The translations under genes and the position numbers were made by a program. A DNA stretch of 64,000 nt. Source: Amycolatopsis benzoatilytica AK 16/65 (GTDB lineage Bacteria; Actinomycetota; Actinomycetes; Mycobacteriales; Pseudonocardiaceae). Where the stretch lies: NCBI RefSeq assembly GCF_000383915.1, contig NZ_KB912942.1:4275795-4339794 (forward strand), read 5' to 3'. Positions 49,901-60,621 of this stretch are shown one piece after another (position 1 is the first letter of the stretch; every line of letters begins with the position of its first letter). The notes under the pieces were generated by a model. It saw only the letters and a list, made by a program, of their open reading frames with translations. It was not told the DNA's origin and made no database searches.

Positions 49901-51916
49901 CGCGGCGTGGAACGCGTCCTGGAACCGTTCGCGCAGCTCGACCGCGTCGGCCTCTTCCAGGCCCTTCGTCGCGACGCGCAGTCCGAAGTCGTAGATCCAG
50001 CTGGCCCCGCCGTCCTCGCGGAACAGCTCATACGGCCGCTCGTCCACCACCTCGACGCCCATCGCCTGCAGCACCGGCAGCACCTTCGACAGGGTGACGC
50101 CCTCGCCGCGCAGGTAGAGCTTGAACCGCCGCTCGCCCGGTTCGGCGTCGGCGGGCAGGTAGAACGACAGCGCCAGATCGCCTTCATCCGCCAGGGTTTC
50201 CAGCTTGCCGAGGTCGGCGAGCGCTTCCTCGGCGGTGAAATCTTCCTTGTACGCCTCGGGGAACACCGCGCCGAACCGCTGCCCGCGGTCCACCACGGAC
50301 TCCTCGCCCATCAGGCCGAGCGGTCCGCCGTCGCCGACGCGTTCGCGGCGCTCGGCGATGATCGCCTCCACCAGCCGGTCGTCCCAGCTGCGCACGACGG
50401 TGTTGAGCCGCTCCTGGATCCGCAGCGTGTCCGGTTCGATCGCGTTCGCCGGGTCGGTGTGCACCACGAAATGCACCTGCGCCAGCAGGGTTTCGCCGAC
50501 CCGCGCGCTGTATTCCAGCTGCGTGCCTTCGAGTTCTTCGAGCAGTACTTCCTGCATCGCCAGCCGCGAACGCGTGGTGTAGCGGTCGCGCGGCAGGTAG
50601 ACCAGGCAGGAGTAGAAGCGGCCGTACGGGTCCCGGCGCAGGAACAGCCGCAGCCGGCGGCGGTCCGACAGCGTGATCGCGCCGGTGGTGGTGGCGTACA
50701 GCGAATCGGTGTCCGCGGAGAACAGGTCGGCGCGCGGCCAGTTCTGCAGGACTTCCAGCATCCGCTGGCCGGAGAAGGACTCCATCGGGAAGCCGGCGCG
50801 GTGGATCACCTCGCGCACCCGCTGGCTGACCACCGGGATGTCGAGCACGTTCTCGTGCAGCGCGGTGGTGGTGAACATGCCGAGGAACCGGTGCTCGCCG
50901 CTGACCTTGCCGTTGGCGTCGAACGTCTTCACGCCGACGTAGTACGGGTAGACCGGGCGGTGCACCGTGCTCGGGGCGCTGGCCTGGGTGAGCACGAGCA
51001 GCGACGGCGCGAGCGCGTCGACCGAGCTGTCCGGCCCGGCCGTGAGGCTGCGGGCGGCGAAGCTGTCCTGGCGCAGCACGCCGAGACCGGACGCGAGAAC
51101 CGCGCGCAGAGCGGGCTCGTCGCCGCCGGTCTCGGTGCTGCCGACGAGTTCGTATTTGCGGTAGCCGAGGAACGTGAAGTGGCCGTCGGCGAGCCAGCGC
51201 AGCAGCCGGGCGCCCTCGGCGACCTGGTCGCCGGACAGCTTCGGCGGGTGCTGTTCGAGGGTTTCGGCGAGCGAGCAGGCGGTCTGCGCCATCTTGTCGG
51301 CGTCCTCGACCACCTCGCGCACGTCGCCGAGGACCGAGGAGAGCCGGTTGTCCAGCTCGCGCGCCCGGTTCGGGTCGGTGACCAGGTCGATCTCGACCAG
51401 CATCCAGGACTCGGCGGACGCGCCGGCCGGCGGCTCCGCCGGGTCGGCGTCCGGGTGCAGGCCCTCCAGCTCGCCGGTCAGCCCGCGGCTGACCACCACG
51501 ATCGGGTGCACGATGCGCTGCACCTGCACGCCGTCGCGGGCGAACTCCGCGGTGACGCTGTCTACCAGGTAGGGCATGTCGTCGGTGACCACCTGCACGA
51601 CGGTCGCGTCGCGCGTCCAGCCGTCCTCGGCGGTGGTCGGGTTCAGCAGCCGGACCGCCGGACGGCCGGGCATCCGCTGCGCGGCGAGCTGCAGGTGCGA
51701 ACGCACCGCGCCGACGAGTGCCGCCGGATCGTCGCCGACGATCTCGTCGGCCGGAATGTGCCGGTAGTACAGGCGGATCAGGTCCGCGATCTCCGGCGCC
51801 TGCGCCGCCGCGGTGGCGATCAGCTCGTCGCGGATCTGCTCCGGGCTGGCCGAACGGCGGGCGGAGCCGGCTTCGGTGCCGACATCGGGCGGGGACGAGA
51901 CTCCCGTCGAGCTCAT
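46949..51916 (-). CDS. gdh: NAD-specific glutamate dehydrogenase, 180-kDa class
   Basis: A 1655-residue L_180-class NAD-dependent glutamate dehydrogenase that deaminates glutamate to 2-oxoglutarate. The long N-terminal regulatory part includes ACT-like regions ([20 protein letters not shown]). The catalytic core begins near the [23 protein letters not shown] motif, and the catalytic lysine lies in [12 protein letters not shown]. The NAD fold follows with [19 protein letters not shown], and a helical C-terminal third closes the protein. The length matches the family (about 1,600). ATG 51916 follows GGAGAGTT. It heads an operon of at least three genes and is the orthologue of Rv2476c by position and class. 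Confidence 0.95.
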   Translation of the reverse strand: [1655 protein letters not shown]

Positions 51917-51961
51917 TGAGCAACTCTCCAGTGTGCGAGACCGAGACGCGTCCGTCACCAC

Positions 51962-52807
51962 AACGTGCCGGACGACCCCACCCTAATCCGCCCGGGAACT
52001 GCGCTGTGCGGGGTAGGGAAAGACTTAAGGTTCGGTTTCGGGGCCGTCGCGGGGGCGGGCGCGCGGGATCGGTTCAGTTACCGACGGGTTCGATTCGAGC
52101 GGGCAGCGGCAAAAGGCTTGGCACGAGCGCGGCGGCCGGGTTTCAGTGGGATTTCGGCCGGGTCGGGATCGGTTCAGTGTGCGTATCGCCGGCGGCGGGA
52201 CAGGCAGAAGGTTGCCTCGGAAGCTGGGAGATTTGCCACCCGGACGGGCTAATTCTTCCGTCGGCGGACGGGCGTCGGAGCGGCGGGCGGGGAATAGGCG
52301 CGGAACGCGCTGCGGCTGGTGTCTGACGCGTAACTTCGGTTATGCATCAACGGTCCCGGGACTGCTGCCTTCCGCGGAGCAATCGTTCGGGGAACGATCC
52401 CGGGGCGCGTCGGGTTCGCCGGTTCAGCCCTCCACCGCGCAGAACCGGGCCGGGCGATGGTTTCGGCTGCCCTCGCCCGATGCGAGAACGGGCAATCTGC
52501 CGCTGCCGCTCGCTTTACGCACAACGGCGCTGGACAGCCTCGGCCGCGGAGCCGGTTCCCGACCTGGCGAGAGAGAAGGAAAAGCTGGCGTCGCAACGAA
52601 ACTCGGGCGACCGCAGCCGCCGGGACATCGACCGGACCCGGGCAATCCCGTGTTGTTCCTTCGCGAGGCCGCCGAAAACCGCTCGCCCGGCAGCCTGCGA
52701 CGCACCGGCCGCGAAGTCTCCAATCACCCCGAGCGCATCTCTGCACTGTCGTCGCCGGCGGCCGAACCGCGGCTGATCCCCTCGCGCCGGGCAGCGGCCG
52801 ACCGGGG
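51962..52807. other. Long non-coding gap upstream of gdh
   Basis: About 850 bases separate the start of gdh and the end of the TPR gene. Open frames here are long but basic and repetitive, the mark of frame shadows. A 15-base direct repeat, CGGGATCGGTTCAGT, occurs at 52065-52079 and 52164-52178, 99 bases apart, and could be regulator half-sites for gdh. Otherwise I see no gene, RNA or hairpin that I can support. Confidence 0.45.
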
Positions 52808-55450
52808 TCAGTCGCCGTTGTTGCGGCGGCGGTCCGTCCTGGCCCGTCCGTTGATCGGCTTCGGCTCGTCCGCCGGGCCGAGCCGTTTCACCAGCGCGGC
52901 CGCGCTCGCGGTGCCCGCCTGGTGCTCGGCGAGCGCGCGGGCCAGCAGTTCGGCGAGTCCGGCGTCCGGCGGCGGCTCGTCTTCCGCGATGGCTCGCGCG
53001 TAGCTCTCCGGGAACGGCTGGTCCGACGGCGTCCACGCGTCGATGTCCGACAGCGGGTCCAGCGCAGGCGGCATCCGCAACCGGGGCAGCCAGGTCTCCT
53101 CCACCGGCGACGGCTCCTCCGGGCGCGGCGCAGGGGCCAGTTCCGGCTTCTCCGCCCGCTCGGGTTCCGCCACCACGGGTTCCGACGGCGCACCGGCGTC
53201 CGCGTCGTGCGCCGAACGGTCGGCGTCGTCGGCCCGGCGACGGCCCCCGCCGCCTCCGGACGCGGTGATGCCCAAGCGGTCCAGCACCGACTTCGCGGCT
53301 ACCGAACCGTGCTCGGCGTCGTGCCGGGTCTTGCGGCCGCGCGCGTCCCGGCGGGCCGCTTCTTCCTGGGCCCACTCCGCGCTTTCCCACAGCGGCGCGG
53401 CCGGTTCGTCCGCCGGCGCGGGGGCCAGCGGCAGTTCCGGCAGGATGTCCGACAGATCCGGCATCCGCAGCGAGAACCTCGGCGACGAAGCCTCTTCGAG
53501 CGGCTCCTCTTCCCGGACGGCGACCTCGTCGACGGCCTGGGCGACCGGCGGCTCCTCGGTCCGGCGCGCGGAAGCTTCCGCCCGGCGAGCCGCCGCCCCC
53601 GCCGCGGCCTGCGCCCGGCGGTCCGACACGACCTCGACCGGCGTTTCTTCGGCGGCCCGGTGACCGGAGCCGGCTGGCAGGTCGTGCACGACCTGAGCCG
53701 GCGCCTCCTCGCCTGTCCGGGCGCTGGCCGCGTCCGATGCCGCCCAGCGCTCGGACGCGGACTCCATCGCCCGCGTCAGCACCTGCTCCGCGGCCCGGTC
53801 CCGATGGCCGCTCACGTCCGTCCGCACGCCAGCACCGGCAGCGCCCTCAGCCCGGCGACCGGAACCGGCCGCCGCCTGGTCCGGGACTTCGACCGCCGTC
53901 GAGCCGGCCCGCTTCCGCGGCGCGGGCGGTTCCTCGGCGACCGGACGTCCCCAGCCCGGCACCACCGGCGGCTCGCGGTCTTCCGCACGCCGCCGTCCGC
54001 CCGAATGCGGGCGCTCCGCCTCGGCGGGCTCGTCCCGCACGGCCGGGATCACGGACGTCTGTTCCACTGCCGTCTCCGCCGCAGCCCGGCGGAACGACCA
54101 CGCTGGCTTCTTCTCCGCCGCTGGAGCCGCGGCAGGAGCCGGTTCAGCCACCCGCGCCGGCGCGACCTCGGCAGGAGCCACCGCGACCGGCTCCGGGGCA
54201 GCCGGCTCCGCGTCGATCCGGATCACCGGCATCACCGAGGTCACCTCGGCCGCGACGCGCGGCTCGACCTCCATCGACACCGCCCGCCCGGCCCGCGACG
54301 CCGACGCCGCCAGCACGTCGTCCAAGTCCATCGAGGCCACCGAATCCGCCCCGAGCTCGCCCGCGATCAGGCCGCACGCCTGCCGCCGCGCCCGAGCGTG
54401 GACGTGCTCGGCCGCGCGCGCCCGGTGCAAGCACCCGATGGCTTCCTCCGCGCTGCCGAACCGCTCCTCGATCTGCGCCAGCTCGAGCCACAACCGAGCC
54501 GTGACGGACGCCAGCCCGTGCCGGTCGGTGGCCGCGACGGCCTCCCCGACCAGCTCCGCGGCCGCGTCGCCGGCACCGGCCGGCAGGTGAATCCGGGTCG
54601 CGACCGCCAGCCGCAGCCACGCCGCCGGCGCGATCCCGGCCGCCCGGACCGGTTCGCGCAGCACCGGCTCGGCGATGTCGTAGGCCATGTCCGCGTCGCC
54701 GCGGTCGAGCAGCGTGCTGACCAGCTGCAACACCAGCCGGATCCGGACCAGACCGCCGTCGTCGCCGGGGCGGTCCAGCTTTTCCAGAAACCCGAGACCG
54801 GTCCGCGCGGCGTCGGCCGCGGCGGTGAGGTCGCCGTGGCGGCGGCGGTGCGCCGCCGTTCCGTTGCGCAGCAACGCCCGCATGAGCAGGCGGTCGTCCG
54901 CGTCCAGCGAGTCGTCGGCTACCAGCAGCCGGTCCGCCTCGACGAGCACCCGGTCCAGCTCCGCCTTCCGGCCGAACTGGGCGAGGCACCCGACGAGGTG
55001 GCACAGCGCTTCCGCGCGCAGCGACGGCGGCACGTCCTCGGACAGCACCGGCCGCAGCGCGGCCAGCCCTATCAGCGGGACGCCGAGACTCCGCGCGCAC
55101 ACCGCGAGATCCACGCGCAGCCGTGCCGCCGTGGTCGCGTACCCGGCGTGCTCGGCCGCGCGCAACGCGGCGACCGCACGGCCGACCGTCGAAGTGCGAG
55201 CGCCGGTCCGCACGCGGGCGGACACGACGAGCGCTTCCGCCCGGATCCAGTGCCCGTCCGCGCCGGCGGCTTCGGCGAGCGCCGCCGCGCGTTCGCCGAG
55301 GACCAGGGACAGCTCGGGCGCCCGAAAGCGCAGCGAGTCCGCCCGGTCGATCAGCCTGCCGAGATCGGCGAGGGTCCCGCCACCGGCAACGGCGGGCCGC
55401 CCGTCCGCGGTCGCGGACGGGCTGGGCCGGTTGTGCCTGCTGGTTTCCAC
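52808..55450 (-). CDS. TPR-type helical protein with long disordered region
   Basis: An 880-residue protein of unknown function. Residues 25-375 are built from helical pairs that read like TPRs (RAEALCHLVGCLAQFGRKAELDRVLVEADRLL; LASVTARLWLELAQIEERFGSAEEAIGCLHRA). From about 390 to 780 it is disordered, rich in Ala, Pro, Glu and Arg, with scattered RRAE motifs. Short hydrophobic/Pro motifs appear near the end (FSLRMPDLSDILPELPLAP; PFPESYARAIAEDE). It may be a scaffold. GTG 55450 begins 19 bases after the ettA stop, so the two are probably one transcript. Confidence 0.7.
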   Translation of the reverse strand: METSRHNRPSPSATADGRPAVAGGGTLADLGRLIDRADSLRFRAPELSLVLGERAAALAEAAGADGHWIRAEALVVSARVRTGARTSTVGRAVAALRAAEHAGYATTAARLRVDLAVCARSLGVPLIGLAALRPVLSEDVPPSLRAEALCHLVGCLAQFGRKAELDRVLVEADRLLVADDSLDADDRLLMRALLRNGTAAHRRRHGDLTAAADAARTGLGFLEKLDRPGDDGGLVRIRLVLQLVSTLLDRGDADMAYDIAEPVLREPVRAAGIAPAAWLRLAVATRIHLPAGAGDAAAELVGEAVAATDRHGLASVTARLWLELAQIEERFGSAEEAIGCLHRARAAEHVHARARRQACGLIAGELGADSVASMDLDDVLAASASRAGRAVSMEVEPRVAAEVTSVMPVIRIDAEPAAPEPVAVAPAEVAPARVAEPAPAAAPAAEKKPAWSFRRAAAETAVEQTSVIPAVRDEPAEAERPHSGGRRRAEDREPPVVPGWGRPVAEEPPAPRKRAGSTAVEVPDQAAAGSGRRAEGAAGAGVRTDVSGHRDRAAEQVLTRAMESASERWAASDAASARTGEEAPAQVVHDLPAGSGHRAAEETPVEVVSDRRAQAAAGAAARRAEASARRTEEPPVAQAVDEVAVREEEPLEEASSPRFSLRMPDLSDILPELPLAPAPADEPAAPLWESAEWAQEEAARRDARGRKTRHDAEHGSVAAKSVLDRLGITASGGGGGRRRADDADRSAHDADAGAPSEPVVAEPERAEKPELAPAPRPEEPSPVEETWLPRLRMPPALDPLSDIDAWTPSDQPFPESYARAIAEDEPPPDAGLAELLARALAEHQAGTASAAALVKRLGPADEPKPINGRARTDRRRNNGD

Positions 55451-55469
55451 TCGGGACCCCCGCCGCCGG

Positions 55470-57146
<1,677 letters not shown>

Positions 57147-57248
57147 GACAGCGATCGTAGAGTGGCTCCTCCGGCGGCCTGACGGCGGTCACCACGGTGC
57201 TACCGAGGGTCAGGCCGAGATCACGCGGACGACATCAAATCCGGCGGG

Positions 57249-59258
57249 TCACTCGGCCCGTTTGCCCTCGGCGAGGTTCTTCAGCATGGCGTTGTAAGCA
57301 GCCAGTTCCTCGCCGCCGGTGTTCTCCTCGCGCCGGTCTCGCCGCTTCGCCTCGCGCTCGTCCTGGCGCGCCCACTGCACCAGCAGCGCGATCAGCACGA
57401 GCAGCACCGGCACCTCGCCGGACGCCCAGGCGATGCCGCCGCCGAGCCGCTGGTCGGTGAGCAGGTCGCCGACCCACGGCAGCTTCAGCGACGTGTAGAA
57501 CTCGCGGCCGATCACCGTCTGCATGTTCATCAGGATCACGCCGAAGAACGCGTGGAACGGCATCGCGCCGAACATCATCGCGAGCTTGCCGATCGGCGGC
57601 AGCCGCCGCGGCGCGGGGTCGACGCCGATCACCGGCCAGTAGAAGACGTAGCCGACGAGCAGGAAGTGCGCGTTCATCGCCAGGTGCGCCCAGTGGTAGT
57701 TGAGCGCGTTGTCGAACAGCCCGGAGAAGTACAGCGCGTAGAACGAGCCGACGAACAGCAGCAGCGCGACGATCGGATTGGTCAGGAACCGCGACACCGG
57801 CGAGTGCACGGCGGCCAGCAGCCACTCGCGCGGTCCGGGAGGCGCGTCGCGACCGGCCACCGGCAGCGCGCGCAGGGCGAGCGTGACCGGGCCGCCGAGC
57901 ACCAGCAGCACCGGCGCGACCATGGACAGGAGCATGTGATTGCCCATGTGCACGCTGAACATCGCGGGCGCGTACCGTCCGATGCCCGAGGACGTGGCCA
58001 GCAGGATCACCACGCAGCCGGCCAGCCACGACACGAGCCGGCCGACCGGCCAGGAGTCGCCGCGCTTGCGCAGCCGCCGCACGCCGAGCAGGTACAGCCC
58101 GGCGAGGACGATCGCGAGGGTCCCGTAGACGAGGTCGAAGCGCCAGTCGGTGAGCAGCCGCCAGAACGTGGGCGGGCCCTGCAGGTCGTAGCCGATGAGG
58201 AGTTCGACCGTGCCGGGCTGGGTGGCCGCGTCCGCCGGCGGCGGCGTGCGGGCCAGGCCGGACGCGATGCCGATGGTGACGAACATGATCAGCACTTCGA
58301 CCGCGGCGAGCCGGAGCAGCTGGCCGCCGCCCTTGCCCTCGACCAGGCCGGTGACGCCGCGGCTGCGCTGCTGCTGACCGAAGACTCCGAGCAGCAGCAG
58401 CGCGACGATCTTGGCGACGACGAGCAGGCCGTAGTCGGTGGTGAACAGGTCGCCGAGGTTGATCCGCACCAGTGCGTTGACGATGCCGGAGATCGCCATC
58501 ACGACCCAGCAGACCAGCGCGAGCTTGGAGAACCGCTGCGCGGCGAGGCGGAGGTTCTTGCCGCGCCGCCAGCCGAGGGCGAGCAGGGCGAACAGCCCGC
58601 CGACCCACAGCGCGGCGGCGACCAGGTGGAACAGCAGGCTGTTGGTGGCGAGGTCGTGCGAACCGCCGCTGGCCGAGTGGCCGGTGACCGCGACCGGGAT
58701 CAGGCCGGCCACGGATACGAAGAACAGCACCGCGGTCCAGCCCCAGCTGAGCACCAGGCGGCAGCCGAGGGCGAGCAGGATCGCGATCAGCGCGGTCCAC
58801 AGCCACGCCTTGGGCTGCTCGATCGCGTCGATGAGGCTGAGCAGCGCGTCCGGGGACAGCACCTCGCCGAACGGCTTGCCCGCACTGTCCGCGGCGGTGA
58901 AGGCGACCGACAGGATCGCGGCGCCGAACCACACCCACGCGGCGATCCCAGCGGTCCGGACGGCCGCGTAGCCGTCGGGGGCCAGCGTGCCGGATTTCTG
59001 CGGCGGGACGAGGAAAGCAGCCAGCAGCAAGGAGCCGACGCAGACCACCGACGCGGCTTCGGCGAGTACGCGGACGACCGTGACGCCGTAGCGCGTGACG
59101 AGCCCGGGGTCGGGCAGACCGGCGATGACGTAACCCGCGCCGCCAGTAAGTGCGACGAGCCCGACCGCGACCACCGCGGCGAGCACGACGCCGACCGACA
59201 GCAGCGGAAGCACACTCGTGCGGCGTCCGGCGGGTTTCGTCACAGGTTCCGAGCTCAC
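57249..59258 (-). CDS. CopD-CtaG fusion membrane protein
   Basis: A 669-residue protein with many membrane segments. The N-terminal half is CopD-like (copper resistance; TGHSASGGSHDLATNSLLFHLVAAALWVGGLFAL has the conserved histidines). The C-terminal half is a CtaG_Caa3-type cytochrome c oxidase assembly domain (MFSVHMGNHMLLSMVAPVLLVLGGPVTLALR; HFLLVGYVFYWPVIGVDP; GAMPFHAFFGVILM). Such fusions (Rv0102-like) are thought to supply copper to the oxidase. The short C-terminus is charged. GTG 59258 has no good ribosome binding site. No oxidase genes are in this window. Confidence 0.9.
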   Translation of the reverse strand: MSSEPVTKPAGRRTSVLPLLSVGVVLAAVVAVGLVALTGGAGYVIAGLPDPGLVTRYGVTVVRVLAEAASVVCVGSLLLAAFLVPPQKSGTLAPDGYAAVRTAGIAAWVWFGAAILSVAFTAADSAGKPFGEVLSPDALLSLIDAIEQPKAWLWTALIAILLALGCRLVLSWGWTAVLFFVSVAGLIPVAVTGHSASGGSHDLATNSLLFHLVAAALWVGGLFALLALGWRRGKNLRLAAQRFSKLALVCWVVMAISGIVNALVRINLGDLFTTDYGLLVVAKIVALLLLGVFGQQQRSRGVTGLVEGKGGGQLLRLAAVEVLIMFVTIGIASGLARTPPPADAATQPGTVELLIGYDLQGPPTFWRLLTDWRFDLVYGTLAIVLAGLYLLGVRRLRKRGDSWPVGRLVSWLAGCVVILLATSSGIGRYAPAMFSVHMGNHMLLSMVAPVLLVLGGPVTLALRALPVAGRDAPPGPREWLLAAVHSPVSRFLTNPIVALLLFVGSFYALYFSGLFDNALNYHWAHLAMNAHFLLVGYVFYWPVIGVDPAPRRLPPIGKLAMMFGAMPFHAFFGVILMNMQTVIGREFYTSLKLPWVGDLLTDQRLGGGIAWASGEVPVLLVLIALLVQWARQDEREAKRRDRREENTGGEELAAYNAMLKNLAEGKRAE

Positions 59259-59378
59259 GCTACGAGACTAGGCCGGTCCGGTCCGGCCTAGCACGGGGGT
59301 GCGGCTATCGCCTCGCCACGTTCGCACTGGTCGAGCCTGGTTTCCAGAGCGAATCCGGTACCCGGCAAGGCATTCCTC

Positions 59379-59384
59379 TATGCT
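59379..59384 (+). promoter_or_regulatory. -10 box of a leaderless lacI-type transcript
   Basis: TATGCT ends 6 bases before GTG 59391, with no ribosome binding site between, so transcription should start at the start codon. Confidence 0.5.
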
Positions 59385-59390
59385 CCGCCG

Positions 59391-60437
59391 GTGACCAGCA
59401 GCCGGCGGCGCCGCCCGACGCTCGACGACGTCGCGCGCGCGGTCGGAGTGTCGCGCGCCACTGTGTCCAACGCGTACAACCGCCCCGACCAGCTGTCGGC
59501 GCAGCTGCGAGAGCAAATTCTGCGCGTGGCGGGTGAACTCGGTTACCCCGGGCCGAACCCGACCGCCCGCAGCCTCGCCACGAGCCGTACCGGAGCGATC
59601 GCGTTCCTGCTCGATTCGTCGCTGTCGGCGGCGTTCTCCGACCCCGCCCTGTCGATCACTCTGGACGCGCTGGCGAAGACCGTCGAACCGACCGGAAACG
59701 CACTGCTGTTGCTGCCCGGCCGCGAGGGCCAGGACGGCCCGCCGGCCGCGCAAGTCCTGGCGGCGCAGGCGGATGTCGCGGTCGCGTACTCGCTGTCGGA
59801 CGGCACTCCCGCGCTGGAAGCCGTGCAGGCACGGGGATTGCCGCTGGTGGTCATCGACCAGCCGGCGCTGCCGGACGTGGCGAGAGTCGGCTGCGACGAC
59901 CGCGGGGGCGCCGCCGCGGCCGCACGGCACCTGGTCGAACTGGGACACCGGCGGTTCGGGATCCTGGCCGCGCCGCGACTTTCCGGCACCGAGCCGACCA
60001 GCGCCTTCCATGGCACCCGGGAACGCTTGGCCGGCTACCTGTCGACGCTGTCCGCGGCCGGGGTCACCGACATCACGATCACCGCGGCGCCGTGGCTGTC
60101 GGCTTCGACCGCACGGGCGAGTGCCGCGGAACTGCTCGCCGCCGTTCCGCGTCCGACTGCCTTGCTGTGCATGTCCGACCAACTGGCGTTCGCGGCCATC
60201 GCCGCAGCTCACCGGCTTGGGCTGCGGGTTCCGCAGGACGTTTCGATCGTCGGTTTCGACGACACCCCACAGGCCGCGTGGTCTGAACCACCGCTCACGA
60301 CGGTGCGGCAGGACCTGGCGGGCAAGGGCCGGGCCGCCGGATCGCTGATCCTCTCGGCACTGGCCGGGGAGGTCCCCGGCGGCCCGCTGTCGCTGCCGGT
60401 TTCGCTGATAGTCCGGGAAAGCGCGAGCGCGATTTAG
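59391..60437 (+). CDS. LacI-family regulator
   Basis: A 348-residue repressor. The N-terminal helix-turn-helix and hinge are classical: PTLDDVARAVGVSRATVSNAYNRPDQLSAQLREQILRVAGELGYPGPNPTARSLATSRTGAIAF. The periplasmic-binding-protein-like effector domain follows, with PTALLCMSDQLAFAAIAAAHRLGLRVPQDVSIVGFDDTP near the C-terminus. The sugar or other effector cannot be told. GTG 59391 is probably leaderless. No transporter or hydrolase operon is adjacent; targets may include its own gene or the secreted protein gene downstream. Confidence 0.9.
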   Translation: MTSSRRRRPTLDDVARAVGVSRATVSNAYNRPDQLSAQLREQILRVAGELGYPGPNPTARSLATSRTGAIAFLLDSSLSAAFSDPALSITLDALAKTVEPTGNALLLLPGREGQDGPPAAQVLAAQADVAVAYSLSDGTPALEAVQARGLPLVVIDQPALPDVARVGCDDRGGAAAAARHLVELGHRRFGILAAPRLSGTEPTSAFHGTRERLAGYLSTLSAAGVTDITITAAPWLSASTARASAAELLAAVPRPTALLCMSDQLAFAAIAAAHRLGLRVPQDVSIVGFDDTPQAAWSEPPLTTVRQDLAGKGRAAGSLILSALAGEVPGGPLSLPVSLIVRESASAI

Positions 60438-60453
60438 CAAGACCGTTCGCCGA

Positions 60454-60505
60454 TCTGTGGACAACCGAGCCCCATTCGAGTGACGGGGAACTACTTGTCC
60501 ACAGA
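60454..60505. repeat. Inverted repeat between lacI-type gene and secreted-protein gene
   Basis: TCTGTGGACAA (60454-60464) and TTGTCCACAGA (60495-60505) are exact 11-bp inverted copies 30 bases apart, with a nested CCCC/GGGG pair inside. It could be a terminator for the regulator gene or a binding site ahead of the secreted-protein gene. Confidence 0.6.
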
Positions 60506-60621
60506 CGTAGTAATGCGGGCAGACAAATCCGCCGAAACCCGCCATCGTTGGACACCTGCCCGGTTTCCGGCGCCCCGCCGCCGGTTCCCGGTTTCCGTCG
60601 CATCGAGGAGGGGAACCCCGA

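Noticed and set aside
46946..51919. 1657-residue plus-strand frame opposite gdh
   Set aside because: It is antisense to a clear glutamate dehydrogenase and has low-complexity composition.
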